The notes beneath the pieces are model-generated. The model saw only the letters and a program-made list of their open reading frames with translations. It made no database searches and was not told where the DNA came from. From positions 1 through 44,139 of the forward strand of contig JBHGBM010000043.1 in assembly GCA_041946965.1 (NCBI GenBank): a DNA stretch of 44,139 nt. Direction: 5' to 3'. A program made the translations under genes and the position numbers. This document shows, piece after piece, positions 24,540 through 31,934 of this stretch. Positions within the stretch are counted from its first letter, which is position 1, and each line of letters begins with the position of its first letter. This DNA comes from JBHGBM01 sp041946965. Its GTDB lineage: Bacteria; Acidobacteriota; Terriglobia; Bryobacterales; Bryobacteraceae.

Positions 24540-24689
24540 CTACCTCTCGTCGCTTACGGTCAGCTTCTTACGGCCCCTCGCGCGGCGGCGGGCCAGCACC
24601 GCACGCCCATTCTTGGTGGACATACGGACCCGGAACCCGTGCGTCTTCGCGCGACGGCGGTTATTCGGTTGATAGGTGCGTTTCGGCAT
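24540..24689 (-). CDS. rpmH: 50S ribosomal protein L34
   Basis: A 49-residue protein with the classic L34 sequence: MPKRTYQPNNRRRAKTHGFR, then MSTKNGRAVLARRRARGR and KKLTVSDER. It is a structural protein of the large ribosomal subunit. It heads the rpmH-rnpA-yidD-yidC-jag-mnmE-ABC-aminotransferase operon, with a good promoter 17-46 nt upstream. Usual rpmH neighbours dnaA and DnaA boxes are not seen on the other side; a lactate-racemase-like gene is there instead. Confidence 0.97.
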   Translation of the reverse strand: MPKRTYQPNNRRRAKTHGFRVRMSTKNGRAVLARRRARGRKKLTVSDER

Positions 24690-24705
24690 CTGATTCCAAC
24701 ACTTT

Positions 24706-24735
24706 AGTATAGTTCACCGGGAAGGGTCCGGGCAA
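24706..24735 (-). promoter_or_regulatory. Promoter of the rpmH operon
   Basis: On the minus strand a -35 TTGCCC and a -10 TATACT are separated by 18 bp, and the -10 ends 16 nt before the rpmH ATG. A perfect TTGACA also occurs farther upstream (24764-24759) but has only a weak partner (TGTACG) at 17 bp. The 264-bp gap to larA holds these promoters and no recognisable gene or RNA. Confidence 0.6.
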
Positions 24736-24941
24736 CGTACACATTCCGGACAGGGGTGTGTCAAAACGGCGCGGTCCCGAAAACTACCGGCCCACTGCCG
24801 GCGGGGACGATACCATCGACAACAGCAAGCAAACAATCACCAAAGCCGCCAAACATCCCGCTACTAGCATCTGCACCAACCTCCCGTTGGGTCATCTACG
24901 AGCAACTTTGATGCCGCCCGGTGGAGAAGCTCACGGCGTGA

Positions 24942-24947
24942 TACCTT
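24942..24947 (+). promoter_or_regulatory. -10 hexamer before larA-like gene (leaderless type)
   Basis: TACCTT ends exactly 6 nt upstream of the ATG, and no ribosome-binding site is present. A suitable -35 was not found at 16-19 bp. The position would place the transcription start at or near the A of the ATG. Confidence 0.35.
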
Positions 24948-24953
24948 GCCTGT

Positions 24954-26231
24954 ATGCGCATCGAAATGGCGTTCGGAAAAACCGGTCTCACCCTGGATCT
25001 GCCCGAGGGTTTTCGCTATCGCGTGCTGGAGGCCCGCTCCGCGACTCCCCTGACCGGCGCGGCCGCGGAGCTTGAAAAGGCACTGGATGCCCCCATCGGG
25101 GCCCCGCCGCTGGCTGCGCTCGCGGCGGGAAAACGGAGCGCCGCCATTTCGGTTTGCGACATTACCCGGCCCGCGCCGAACCGCCACGTGCTGCCACCGG
25201 TTCTGGCAAGGCTGGAAGCCGCGGGAGTGCCGCGCGAGAACATCCGTATCCTGATTGCCACGGGGCTGCACCGTCCCGCCACACCCGCGGAGATGAGCGA
25301 GATCTGCGGCCCGGAGATCGCCGCCAGGTATCAGGTGGCGAACCACGACGCCCGCGACTTCCAGCAGCATCGCTATGTGGGTACTACCGCGGCGGGGACT
25401 CCAGCCTACATCGATTCGCGCTTTCTGGACGCCGATCTGCACATCACCCTGGGGTTCATCGAGCCGCACCTGATGCTGGGCTACTCCGGCGGGCGCAAGC
25501 TGATCTGCCCCGGACTGGCGGCGCAGGAGACCATCAAGGTGATCCACAGCCCACGCTTCATGCGGGAGCCGAAGGCGGTCGAGGGGTCGATCGAGGACAA
25601 CCCGCTGCACCGGGAACTGGTGGAAATTTCGCGGCTGGCGCGGCACGATTTCCTGGTGGACGTGGCGCTGGCGCGCAACCGGGCCATTGCGGGCGTGTTC
25701 GCGGGCGACCCGATCCAGGCCCACCGGCGGGGGGTGGAATTCGTTTCCAGGGTGATGCTGGAGGAGTTGCCCGAGCCGGTGGATGCCGTCATCACCACCT
25801 CGGCGGGGTATCCGCTGGACCTCACCTACTACCAGTGCATCAAAGGCGTGACCGCGGCGTCTCACATTGTGAAACCGGGCGGTAAAATTTTGATACTGGC
25901 CGCCTGTACCGAGGGCGCCGGCGCGGCCGAGTTCCGGCGTATGCTGCTCGAATACCCCTCCGACCGCAAATTCATGGACGACCTGTTGGCCCGGTCCGAG
26001 GTGGTGGTGGACCAGTGGCAACTGGAGAAGCTCGGGTTGGTGACGGCCAAGGCGGACGTGCTCTGGTACGTGCCCGGTTTGCCGGCGGAGTATCACGCAA
26101 ACCTGTGGGGGCGGTCCTACCCGAGCGCTGAAGCGGCGGTACAGGCGCTGTCCGCGGGGCTGCCGCCGGCTGCCCGCGTGGCGGTGATTCCGGACGGGCC
26201 CTATGTGCTGGCCCGCGCCGCGGGAGCATAA
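24954..26231 (+). CDS. LarA-family nickel-pincer-nucleotide racemase (lactate racemase-like)
   Basis: A 425-residue LarA/DUF2088 protein. Known LarA interconverts lactate enantiomers with a covalently bound nickel-pincer nucleotide; related members racemise or epimerise other alpha-hydroxy acids. His106 (ATGLHRP), His172 and Lys182 (PHLMLGYSGGRK) match the catalytic His108, His174 and cofactor Lys184 of Lactiplantibacillus LarA, with the His-Lys spacing of 10 preserved. Asp69 and Arg72 (CDITRP) fit the substrate pocket. No larB, larC or larE cofactor genes are in the window. It has no Shine-Dalgarno; TACCTT ends 6 nt before the ATG. The next gene starts 2 bp after its stop. Confidence 0.9.
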   Translation: MRIEMAFGKTGLTLDLPEGFRYRVLEARSATPLTGAAAELEKALDAPIGAPPLAALAAGKRSAAISVCDITRPAPNRHVLPPVLARLEAAGVPRENIRILIATGLHRPATPAEMSEICGPEIAARYQVANHDARDFQQHRYVGTTAAGTPAYIDSRFLDADLHITLGFIEPHLMLGYSGGRKLICPGLAAQETIKVIHSPRFMREPKAVEGSIEDNPLHRELVEISRLARHDFLVDVALARNRAIAGVFAGDPIQAHRRGVEFVSRVMLEELPEPVDAVITTSAGYPLDLTYYQCIKGVTAASHIVKPGGKILILAACTEGAGAAEFRRMLLEYPSDRKFMDDLLARSEVVVDQWQLEKLGLVTAKADVLWYVPGLPAEYHANLWGRSYPSAEAAVQALSAGLPPAARVAVIPDGPYVLARAAGA

Positions 26232-26233
26232 CC

Positions 26234-27133
26234 GTGCGCGCGCTGCTTGCCGTTGCCGCGGTGGCCGTGGCGGCCGCCATCGGGTTCTGGTACGGGCGGG
26301 GCACGCCCGTTCGCCGTCCCGATCCGCCTCCCACGCACTTTCAGATCGAGCTGCTGAACCGGCTGCAAGTGGAGCAGCTCGTCAACCAGCTCACCACGGC
26401 CGAGACGGCGCGCGATCCGCGGCGGCTGGCGCGGCACGAGGCCAGTGTCTACGCGCAATCGGGCGAAGACGGGGTGCTCGCGGAGATCTTCCGCCGCATC
26501 GGGACCACCAACCGCTACTTCGTGGAGTTCGGCTCGGGCGACGGCAGCGAGAACAATACCGTGCTGCTGCTGCAAGGCGGGTGGTCCGGGCTGTGGATGG
26601 ATGCCGAGCCCGGCTTCGTGAAGACCGCGCGGGAGCGGCGCCAAGGCAAGCCGCTGCGGGTGCGGCAGGCGCTGGTCACCGCGGAGAACATCGAGAGTCT
26701 TTTGCGCGAGGAGCGGACGCCGCCGTCGTTCGACCTGCTGGCTATCGACATCGATCGCAACGATTACTGGGTGTGGAAGGCGATCAAGGCCTTCACGCCG
26801 CGCGTGGTGGTGATCGAGTACAACGCCATTTTCCCGCCCGGCATAGCCTGGGTGGTGAACTACGAGCCCGGGGCGAAGTGGGACGGCACCAGTCACTTCG
26901 GGGCCAGCCTGACGGCGCTGGAGCGGCTGGGGGCGGAGAAAGGGTACGTGCTGGTGGGCTGCAACCTGATGGGGACGAACGCGTTCTTCGTGCGCCGGGA
27001 GCTGGCGGGGCGGCAATTCGCCGAGCCGTTCACGGCCGCGAACCACTACCAGCCGGCGCGCTATCATCTTGTCTGGTACAAGTCCGGGCACCCGCGGCGG
27101 GTGGGCCCGCCGGGCCTGTTCGCGTGGGAGTAA
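26234..27133 (+). CDS. Membrane-anchored FkbM-like Rossmann-fold methyltransferase
   Basis: A 299-residue protein that looks like an FkbM-type SAM-dependent methyltransferase. The N-terminus (MRALLAVAAVAVAAAIGFWYG) is a signal anchor. The core has SGEDGVLAEIFRRIG, then motif I FVEFGSGDGSENNT, LWMDAEP as the acidic beta-2 residue, and FDLLAIDIDRNDYW followed by VVVIEYNA. The EFGSGDG and LAIDID motifs support the fold; the substrate is unknown. It starts with GTG 2 bp after the larA-like stop, so it is probably cotranslated with it. An anchored, outward-facing methyltransferase domain would be unusual; orientation is not certain. Confidence 0.72.
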   Translation: MRALLAVAAVAVAAAIGFWYGRGTPVRRPDPPPTHFQIELLNRLQVEQLVNQLTTAETARDPRRLARHEASVYAQSGEDGVLAEIFRRIGTTNRYFVEFGSGDGSENNTVLLLQGGWSGLWMDAEPGFVKTARERRQGKPLRVRQALVTAENIESLLREERTPPSFDLLAIDIDRNDYWVWKAIKAFTPRVVVIEYNAIFPPGIAWVVNYEPGAKWDGTSHFGASLTALERLGAEKGYVLVGCNLMGTNAFFVRRELAGRQFAEPFTAANHYQPARYHLVWYKSGHPRRVGPPGLFAWE

Positions 27134-27142
27134 GATGCGGAC

Positions 27143-27808
27143 ATGGTTTGGCTGTTGCTGTTGCTGGCGGCCGACCCCACGGCCGCCCTGCGGGCGCGTA
27201 TGGTAAAGGAGCAGATCGAGGACCGCGGCATCCGCAACCCCGGTGTGCTGGCGGCCATGCGGAACACGCCCCGGCACCTGTTTGTGCCGGAGGAATCGCG
27301 CGCCCTGGCCTATGGCGATCATCCGGTGGCCATCGGGTACGGCGCCACCATCTCGCAGCCCTACATCGTGGCGTGGATGACGGAACTGCTGGAGCCAGCC
27401 AGGACGCACCGGGTGCTCGAAATCGGCACCGGGTCGGGCTACCAGGCGGCGGTGCTCTCGCCGCTGGTGCAGCACGTTTACACCATCGAGATCGTGCCGG
27501 AGCTGGCGAAGTCGGCCGCGGCGCTGCTGGAGAAACTCGGCCGCACGAACATCACCGTGCGGCAAGGCGACGGCTACAAGGGATGGCCCGACGGCGCTCC
27601 TTTCGACCGCATCGTGATCACGGCGGCGCCGCCGGAGATCCCCAAGACGCTGATCGATCAGCTCGCGCCGGGCGGCAGGCTGGTGGCTCCGGTGGGATCG
27701 TCGCCGTTCAGCCAGGAACTGGTCGTGCTCGATAAGCGGGCGGACGGTTCCACGCGGCGGCGCAGCATGGGCGGCGTCATGTTCGTGCCCATGGTGTCAA
27801 AAGAGTAG
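27143..27808 (+). CDS. pcm: Protein-L-isoaspartate O-methyltransferase with signal sequence
   Basis: A 221-residue Pcm that methylates isoaspartyl residues in damaged proteins as a first repair step. Family motifs are MVKEQIEDRGI, PRHLFVPEESRALAY, the DHPVAIGYGATISQPYIVA region, SAM motif I VLEIGTGSGYQAAVL and FDRIVITAAPPEIP. A short hydrophobic leader (MVWLLLLLAADP) precedes the core, suggesting export or anchoring. TAAGAT ends 6 nt before the ATG, overlapping the stop of the upstream gene; GGGAG is also present 11 nt upstream. Confidence 0.93.
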   Translation: MVWLLLLLAADPTAALRARMVKEQIEDRGIRNPGVLAAMRNTPRHLFVPEESRALAYGDHPVAIGYGATISQPYIVAWMTELLEPARTHRVLEIGTGSGYQAAVLSPLVQHVYTIEIVPELAKSAAALLEKLGRTNITVRQGDGYKGWPDGAPFDRIVITAAPPEIPKTLIDQLAPGGRLVAPVGSSPFSQELVVLDKRADGSTRRRSMGGVMFVPMVSKE

Positions 27809-27848
27809 AGATTTGCGCCCTCGCCGTGCGATCTGCTATCAAAGCTGC

Positions 27849-28238
27849 ATGGCGAAGACGGAAATCAAGCATCCCGGCAAACAGGTCTCAACCGGCGCGT
27901 ATTCCGCCGGAATCCTGATGGACGGCTGGCTCTGGGTCAGCGGGCACGCCGCCGAAGACCTGAAGACCGGCGAGCCGGCGCCCGGCGACACGGCCGAGCA
28001 GACCCGCGTGGCGCTGCGCAACATCGGCAAAGTGCTGGAAGCCGCCGGAGCGGGCTTCGCGGACGTGGTGAAATCCACCTGTCACCTGGCGGACATCAAT
28101 GATTTCGACGCCTTCAACGCCGCCTACGCGGAGTTTTTCCCACCGCCGCTGCCGGCCCGCACCACGGTGCAATCCGGGCTGCCGGGGGATTTGAAGGTGG
28201 AAATCGACGTGATCGCGCGCGTGAAGGAGAAAGCATGA
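27849..28238 (+). CDS. RidA/YjgF-family deaminase
   Basis: A 129-residue protein of the RidA family, which hydrolyses reactive enamines and imines formed by PLP enzymes. It has the LWVSGHAAEDLKTGEP region, the VVKSTCHLADINDFDAFNAAYAEFF stretch, Arg104 in ARTTVQ (equivalent to E. coli RidA Arg105) and the VEIDVIA end. The SGQ of archetypal members reads SGH. Start is the ATG with TATCAA 6 nt upstream and no ribosome-binding site; an upstream in-frame ATG has no family similarity. Its stop overlaps the following dehydrogenase start (ATGA). Confidence 0.92.
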   Translation: MAKTEIKHPGKQVSTGAYSAGILMDGWLWVSGHAAEDLKTGEPAPGDTAEQTRVALRNIGKVLEAAGAGFADVVKSTCHLADINDFDAFNAAYAEFFPPPLPARTTVQSGLPGDLKVEIDVIARVKEKA

Positions 28239-29182
28239 AACCGGTCGGCATTGCCGGACTCGGCCTGTTGGGGCGCGGGATTGCCGCCAGCCTGCTGGCG
28301 CACGGCTTTTCCGTGGTGGCCTACAACCGCACGGCGCGGCGCGCCAAAGCGGCCCAGGAGCACATCGCCGGGGCCATGGAGCAACTGGCGGCGCACAAGC
28401 TGCTGGACCGCGCGCGGCTGAAGACATGGCGGCGCGATTTCCGCCTGGTGCGCTCGGTTTCCGGGCTGGCGGATTGCGAGTTCGCCATCGAATCGGTGAA
28501 GGAAGACCTGGCGCTGAAGCGCGCCATCTTCGACGAACTGGAGAGCGTGGTGGCTCCGGACGCGGTGATCGCCTCGAACACTTCGAGCATCCCCATCAGC
28601 GATCTTCAGAAAGGCCGCAAGCACCCGGAGCGCTTCATCGGCATGCACTGGGGCGAGCCGGCGGAGATCATGAGGTACCTGGAAGTGATTCCGGGCAAGC
28701 GCACCTCGCCGGAGACGCTGCGCCGCACCCTGGAGCTGGGGAAGAAGTGCGGCAAGGACCCCTCCGCGCTGAATTACGACATCCGCGGTTTCATCTCCAA
28801 CCGGCTGATGTACGCCATGCTGAGGGAGGCGCTCTACCTGGTGGAGGCGGGCGTGGCGGATATCGAAACGGTGGACCGCTCTTTCCGCAACGACATGGGC
28901 TGGTGGGCGACTCTGGCCGGGCCGTTCCGCTGGATGGACCTGACGGGCATCCCGGCTTACGCCGTGGTGGCGGAAGGGCTGTTCCCGAAACTGGCCAACA
29001 CGCGCAAGCTGCCGAAGACCATGCGCGACATGGTGGCGAGCGGCGCCAACGGCATCTCCGGCGCCAGGGGTTTCTACAAGTACAACCGGCGCACGGCGAA
29101 ACAGTGGGAGCGCGCCTGGGTGGAATTCACCTACGACATTCGCAAGCTGGTGGAGAAGTACGAAGCCCGCGTGAAAGCCTGA
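28235..29182 (+). CDS. 3-hydroxyacyl-CoA dehydrogenase family protein
   Basis: A 315-residue NAD-dependent dehydrogenase of the 3-hydroxyacyl-CoA/3-hydroxybutyryl-CoA type. The Rossmann motif GIAGLGLLGRGIA is at residues 5-17, followed by the FAIESVKED strand, SNTSSIPIS and the catalytic His138 in GMHWGEPAE. The usual HFFNP motif is altered to HWGEP. The C-terminal helical domain includes FISNRLMYAMLREALYLVEAG and an unusual tryptophan-rich FRNDMGWWATLAGPFRWMD. Translationally coupled to RidA by an ATGA overlap and followed 4 bp later by an exporter gene. The hydroxy-acid substrate is unknown and might not be a CoA ester. Confidence 0.87.
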   Translation: MKPVGIAGLGLLGRGIAASLLAHGFSVVAYNRTARRAKAAQEHIAGAMEQLAAHKLLDRARLKTWRRDFRLVRSVSGLADCEFAIESVKEDLALKRAIFDELESVVAPDAVIASNTSSIPISDLQKGRKHPERFIGMHWGEPAEIMRYLEVIPGKRTSPETLRRTLELGKKCGKDPSALNYDIRGFISNRLMYAMLREALYLVEAGVADIETVDRSFRNDMGWWATLAGPFRWMDLTGIPAYAVVAEGLFPKLANTRKLPKTMRDMVASGANGISGARGFYKYNRRTAKQWERAWVEFTYDIRKLVEKYEARVKA

Positions 29183-29186
29183 CGGC

Positions 29187-30086
29187 ATGCGCTCCTGGGT
29201 GTTCCTTTTCCTCTGCAACCTGATGTGGGCTTTGCAGTTCACCTGCGTGAAGCTGGTTCAGGACCAGGTGGGGGCGCTGTTCACCGTGTGGGGCCCGATG
29301 ACGCTGGCCACAGTGCTGCTCTGGCCCTTCATCCGCGCGGAGCGGCGCACGGGCAAGCGCGACTGGCGGCGTTCCGATATCTTCATGTTCCTGGTGCTGG
29401 CGGCAGCCGGCGTGTTTCCCGGCCAGGTTGTGGTCACCTGGGGGACGCGCATGAGCACGGCCAGCAACGCGGCCATCATCATGCTCGCGCTGCCGGTGCT
29501 CACCGCGGTGCTGGCGTACGTGTTTCTGGGCGAGCGCATGACCGCGGTGCGCTGGATAAGTTTCGCCGTGGCGATGGCGGGCGTGCTGCTGTGCTCCCAG
29601 ACGGACCTGCGCCGGATGGATTTCGGCTCGGCCTACCTGGCAGGCAACCTGCTGGTGCTGGCGGGCACGCTGGGCAGCTCGTTCTACAACTCCTACGGAA
29701 AAAAAGCGCTCGAGCGCTACACGCCGATGGAGATGCTGTTCTTCACCTACGCGGCGATGTTCGTGATCATGACGCCGCTGGTGCTGGCGCGGGAGAGCGA
29801 CGTGCTGGCGCGGGCGCCGCAGTTCACGGCGGGGACCTGGACCGGGCTGCTGCTGCTCACCCTGCTGCACAACTGGCTCTCCATGGTGCTGTTCCTGAAA
29901 GCGCTGCACACGTTGGACGCCACGCAGGCGGCGCTTTCCAATTACCTGATCGCCATGTTCGGCGTGCCCATCGCGGCCATCTGGCTGGGCGAACGGCTGA
30001 GCGCGGCCGGGATCATCGGCGGCGCGATGGTGCTGGCGAGCACGCTGCTGATCACGGTGCGGGACGCGCGGCGGGCGGGTTCGTAG
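29187..30086 (+). CDS. EamA/DMT-superfamily transporter
   Basis: A 299-residue integral membrane protein with two EamA repeats and about ten predicted helices, starting MRSWVFLFLCNLMWALQFTCVKL. Typical repeat ends are AVLAYVFLGERMTAVRWISF and PIAAIWLGERLSAAGIIGGAMV. DMT exporters move small metabolites or amino acids out of the cell. It is the last gene of the larA-like operon, 4 bp after the dehydrogenase. Substrate unknown. Confidence 0.9.
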   Translation: MRSWVFLFLCNLMWALQFTCVKLVQDQVGALFTVWGPMTLATVLLWPFIRAERRTGKRDWRRSDIFMFLVLAAAGVFPGQVVVTWGTRMSTASNAAIIMLALPVLTAVLAYVFLGERMTAVRWISFAVAMAGVLLCSQTDLRRMDFGSAYLAGNLLVLAGTLGSSFYNSYGKKALERYTPMEMLFFTYAAMFVIMTPLVLARESDVLARAPQFTAGTWTGLLLLTLLHNWLSMVLFLKALHTLDATQAALSNYLIAMFGVPIAAIWLGERLSAAGIIGGAMVLASTLLITVRDARRAGS

Positions 30087-30092
30087 CGGCTA

Positions 30093-30320
30093 TCAGGGGA
30101 CCTGGAACATGGCGATGTACTGCCGCCCGGGAGCGTGCTCGCGCCGCCAGAGCAGCCTGAAACCGGCCGCCTGCACCTCCTGCGCGACCTGTTCGCCTCC
30201 CGCGCGGATGTGGGTGAGCGCGAAATCGGAACCGGCTTGGATGTCCTCGGCGATGACCTCTCCGGCGGGTCCGACGGCCGCGCTCAAGTCCGGCAGCAGC
30301 GTGCCGGCGCCGGCGCCCTG
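30093..30320 (-). pseudogene. Remnant of a SAM-dependent methyltransferase
   Basis: A minus-strand frame without a good start encodes about 75 residues. It begins GAGAGTLLPDLSAAVGPAG, which matches the SAM motif I region of class I methyltransferases, then EVIAEDIQ (end of beta-2). It then jumps to a C-terminal part EVQAAGFRLLWRREH ending QYIAMFQVP. The N-terminus is cut by an in-frame TAG at 30323-30321, and the roughly 70-residue middle of the fold is missing. It lies squeezed between the DMT exporter and the third sulfatase, so it looks like a gene eroded from both the 5' end and the inside. Confidence 0.6.
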
Positions 30321-30334
30321 CTATTCTGATGCGG

Positions 30335-31813
30335 ATGACCCGGCGCACTTTCCTCCAATCGCTGGCTGCACAGGCCCCGCCGCCGAGTGTCCTGGTGCTG
30401 ATCTCCGACCAACTGAACGCCGGCGTCACCAGTGTCTACGGCGGTCCGGTTCCCACGCCGAACCTGGAACGCCTGGCGCGGCGCGGGCTGGTGTTTACCG
30501 AGGCTACCTGCCCCGCTCCGTTCTGCTCGCCCTCGCGCGCGTCGCTGGTGACCGGCCAGTGGCCGCACGCGCATGGCATCGTCTACAACTGCATGCGGAA
30601 GGATTATCCCGCGGCGGGCGGGCCAGCGACGGAAGAAGGCATTACGGTGTCCGACACTACCTATGACAGCGTGCTGCACGCGCGGGGCTACCTGACTCGC
30701 CAGTACGGAAAATGGCACCTCTCCGGCGACTCTCTCCCCTATTACGGCGCATGTTACGGCGAACATCGCGAATATGCGCAAGAGATGGCTTCGGTATTCG
30801 CGGAGGTTCGCCGCCGTCCCCGGGAGCAGTGGATGGACTGGTATGGATGGGCTCTGCCGGTCACCATTGACGCCCGCTGCCGAAACGCATTGGCGCAGGC
30901 CGCGCGCTTGAAGAACGAGAGGATTTCCGATTTCATCGGCAAAATCGGATGTCTGGATCTGAAACCTCAGCAGACCTTTGACTACCGCGTCGCGGATCAT
31001 GCCATCGCCGCCATCGGCAGCGCCGGCAGCCGTCCTTTCTCGATTACCTGTTCGTTCAATTGGCCGCACGATCCGAATGTGATCCCGCGGCCGTATTACG
31101 AGCGGTTCGACCCGGCGCGTGTAAGACTGCCGGACAACCACGACGCGCTGCATCCCTATTTCGAAAACGACAGCAGCCGTGTGTTCGGCAAAGCGGGCCC
31201 CGGGGTGATGCGCGAATTCCTGCGCATCTATTACGCCTCGGTGGCTATGATCGACGAACAGGTTGGCCGCGTGTTGGACGCTCTCGAGACCGCCGGGCGC
31301 GGGGAGAATACGATCATCGTATTCACCGCCGATCACGGCGACATGGCGGGCGGGCACGGCATGGCCTGGAAATCCACCAGCGCGTTTTACGACGAAATCG
31401 TGCGGGTGCCGCTCATCGTTTCCGCACCGGGCCGGGTGGAGCCGGGCCGCTCGGCGGCGGCGGCGAGCCTCACGGACCTTGCGCCGACGATACTGGCGCT
31501 GGCGGGCGTGCCGGCGCCCGCCGGGATGCAGGGCCGCAGCCTTCTGGCGAAACCTCGCGAATACTCCTACTGCGAGCGCGTTTCGGCCAATCCCGCTCAT
31601 ACCCGCAGACTCGCCCCGGACGCCAGAGCCGCCATCATGATCCGGGGCGGCGGGTGGAAGTACAGCGAATATCCGAATGGCACGGAGTTCCTCTATCATC
31701 TGGCGCGCGATCCGGGCGAGACTTGCAACCTGGCCGCGGAACGGGCGCACGCCTCGCGGAAGGAGAAACTGCGTCAACTCGCACGCCAGTGGCAGGAGAC
31801 CACTGCCCATTAG
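30335..31813 (+). CDS. Exported type I sulfatase (third copy)
   Basis: A 492-residue sulfatase beginning with a twin-arginine-type leader (MTRRTFLQSLAAQAP). The metal-site strand reads LISDQLNAG (Asp25), the formylglycine motif C-S-P-S-R is at residues 64-68, and YGKWHLSGD, FNWPHDPN and FTADHGDMAGGHGM carry further active-site residues. An in-frame ATG two codons earlier is possible. TATTCT ends 7 nt before the chosen ATG but only 1 nt before the upstream one, and there is no ribosome-binding site, which favours the shorter protein. It stands 121 bp before the glycan-uptake locus, on the same strand. Confidence 0.91.
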   Translation: MTRRTFLQSLAAQAPPPSVLVLISDQLNAGVTSVYGGPVPTPNLERLARRGLVFTEATCPAPFCSPSRASLVTGQWPHAHGIVYNCMRKDYPAAGGPATEEGITVSDTTYDSVLHARGYLTRQYGKWHLSGDSLPYYGACYGEHREYAQEMASVFAEVRRRPREQWMDWYGWALPVTIDARCRNALAQAARLKNERISDFIGKIGCLDLKPQQTFDYRVADHAIAAIGSAGSRPFSITCSFNWPHDPNVIPRPYYERFDPARVRLPDNHDALHPYFENDSSRVFGKAGPGVMREFLRIYYASVAMIDEQVGRVLDALETAGRGENTIIVFTADHGDMAGGHGMAWKSTSAFYDEIVRVPLIVSAPGRVEPGRSAAAASLTDLAPTILALAGVPAPAGMQGRSLLAKPREYSYCERVSANPAHTRRLAPDARAAIMIRGGGWKYSEYPNGTEFLYHLARDPGETCNLAAERAHASRKEKLRQLARQWQETTAH

Positions 31814-31913
31814 AACGCTGACCGAGCTCCCGGCCCGGCGGAAACCAATCGCCTGCTGAGCCGGACGCGCCGCGAGGTTAGGGCCTGCCGCTCGTATGGA
31901 CCGCGCGGCGGCG

Positions 31914-31919
31914 TATTAT
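31914..31919 (+). promoter_or_regulatory. -10 box before the first Oar-like receptor
   Basis: TATTAT lies 15 nt before the ATG, followed by an AGGAGG ribosome-binding site. No convincing -35 is present. The 121-bp gap after the sulfatase holds nothing else recognisable. Confidence 0.35.
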
Positions 31920-31934
31920 GTTCAGGAGGACATT

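Noticed and set aside
24759..24764. Perfect TTGACA -35 on the minus strand upstream of rpmH
   Set aside because: Its spaced -10 partner is weak (TGTACG); the TTGCCC/TATACT pair closer to rpmH is a better promoter.
24690..24953. Possible origin of replication next to rpmH
   Set aside because: No DnaA boxes (TTATCCACA-like) or dnaA gene could be seen; only promoter elements are present.
24758..25075. A 105-codon open frame overlapping the start of the larA-like gene
   Set aside because: No recognisable motif, and the larA frame has clear catalytic residues over the overlap.
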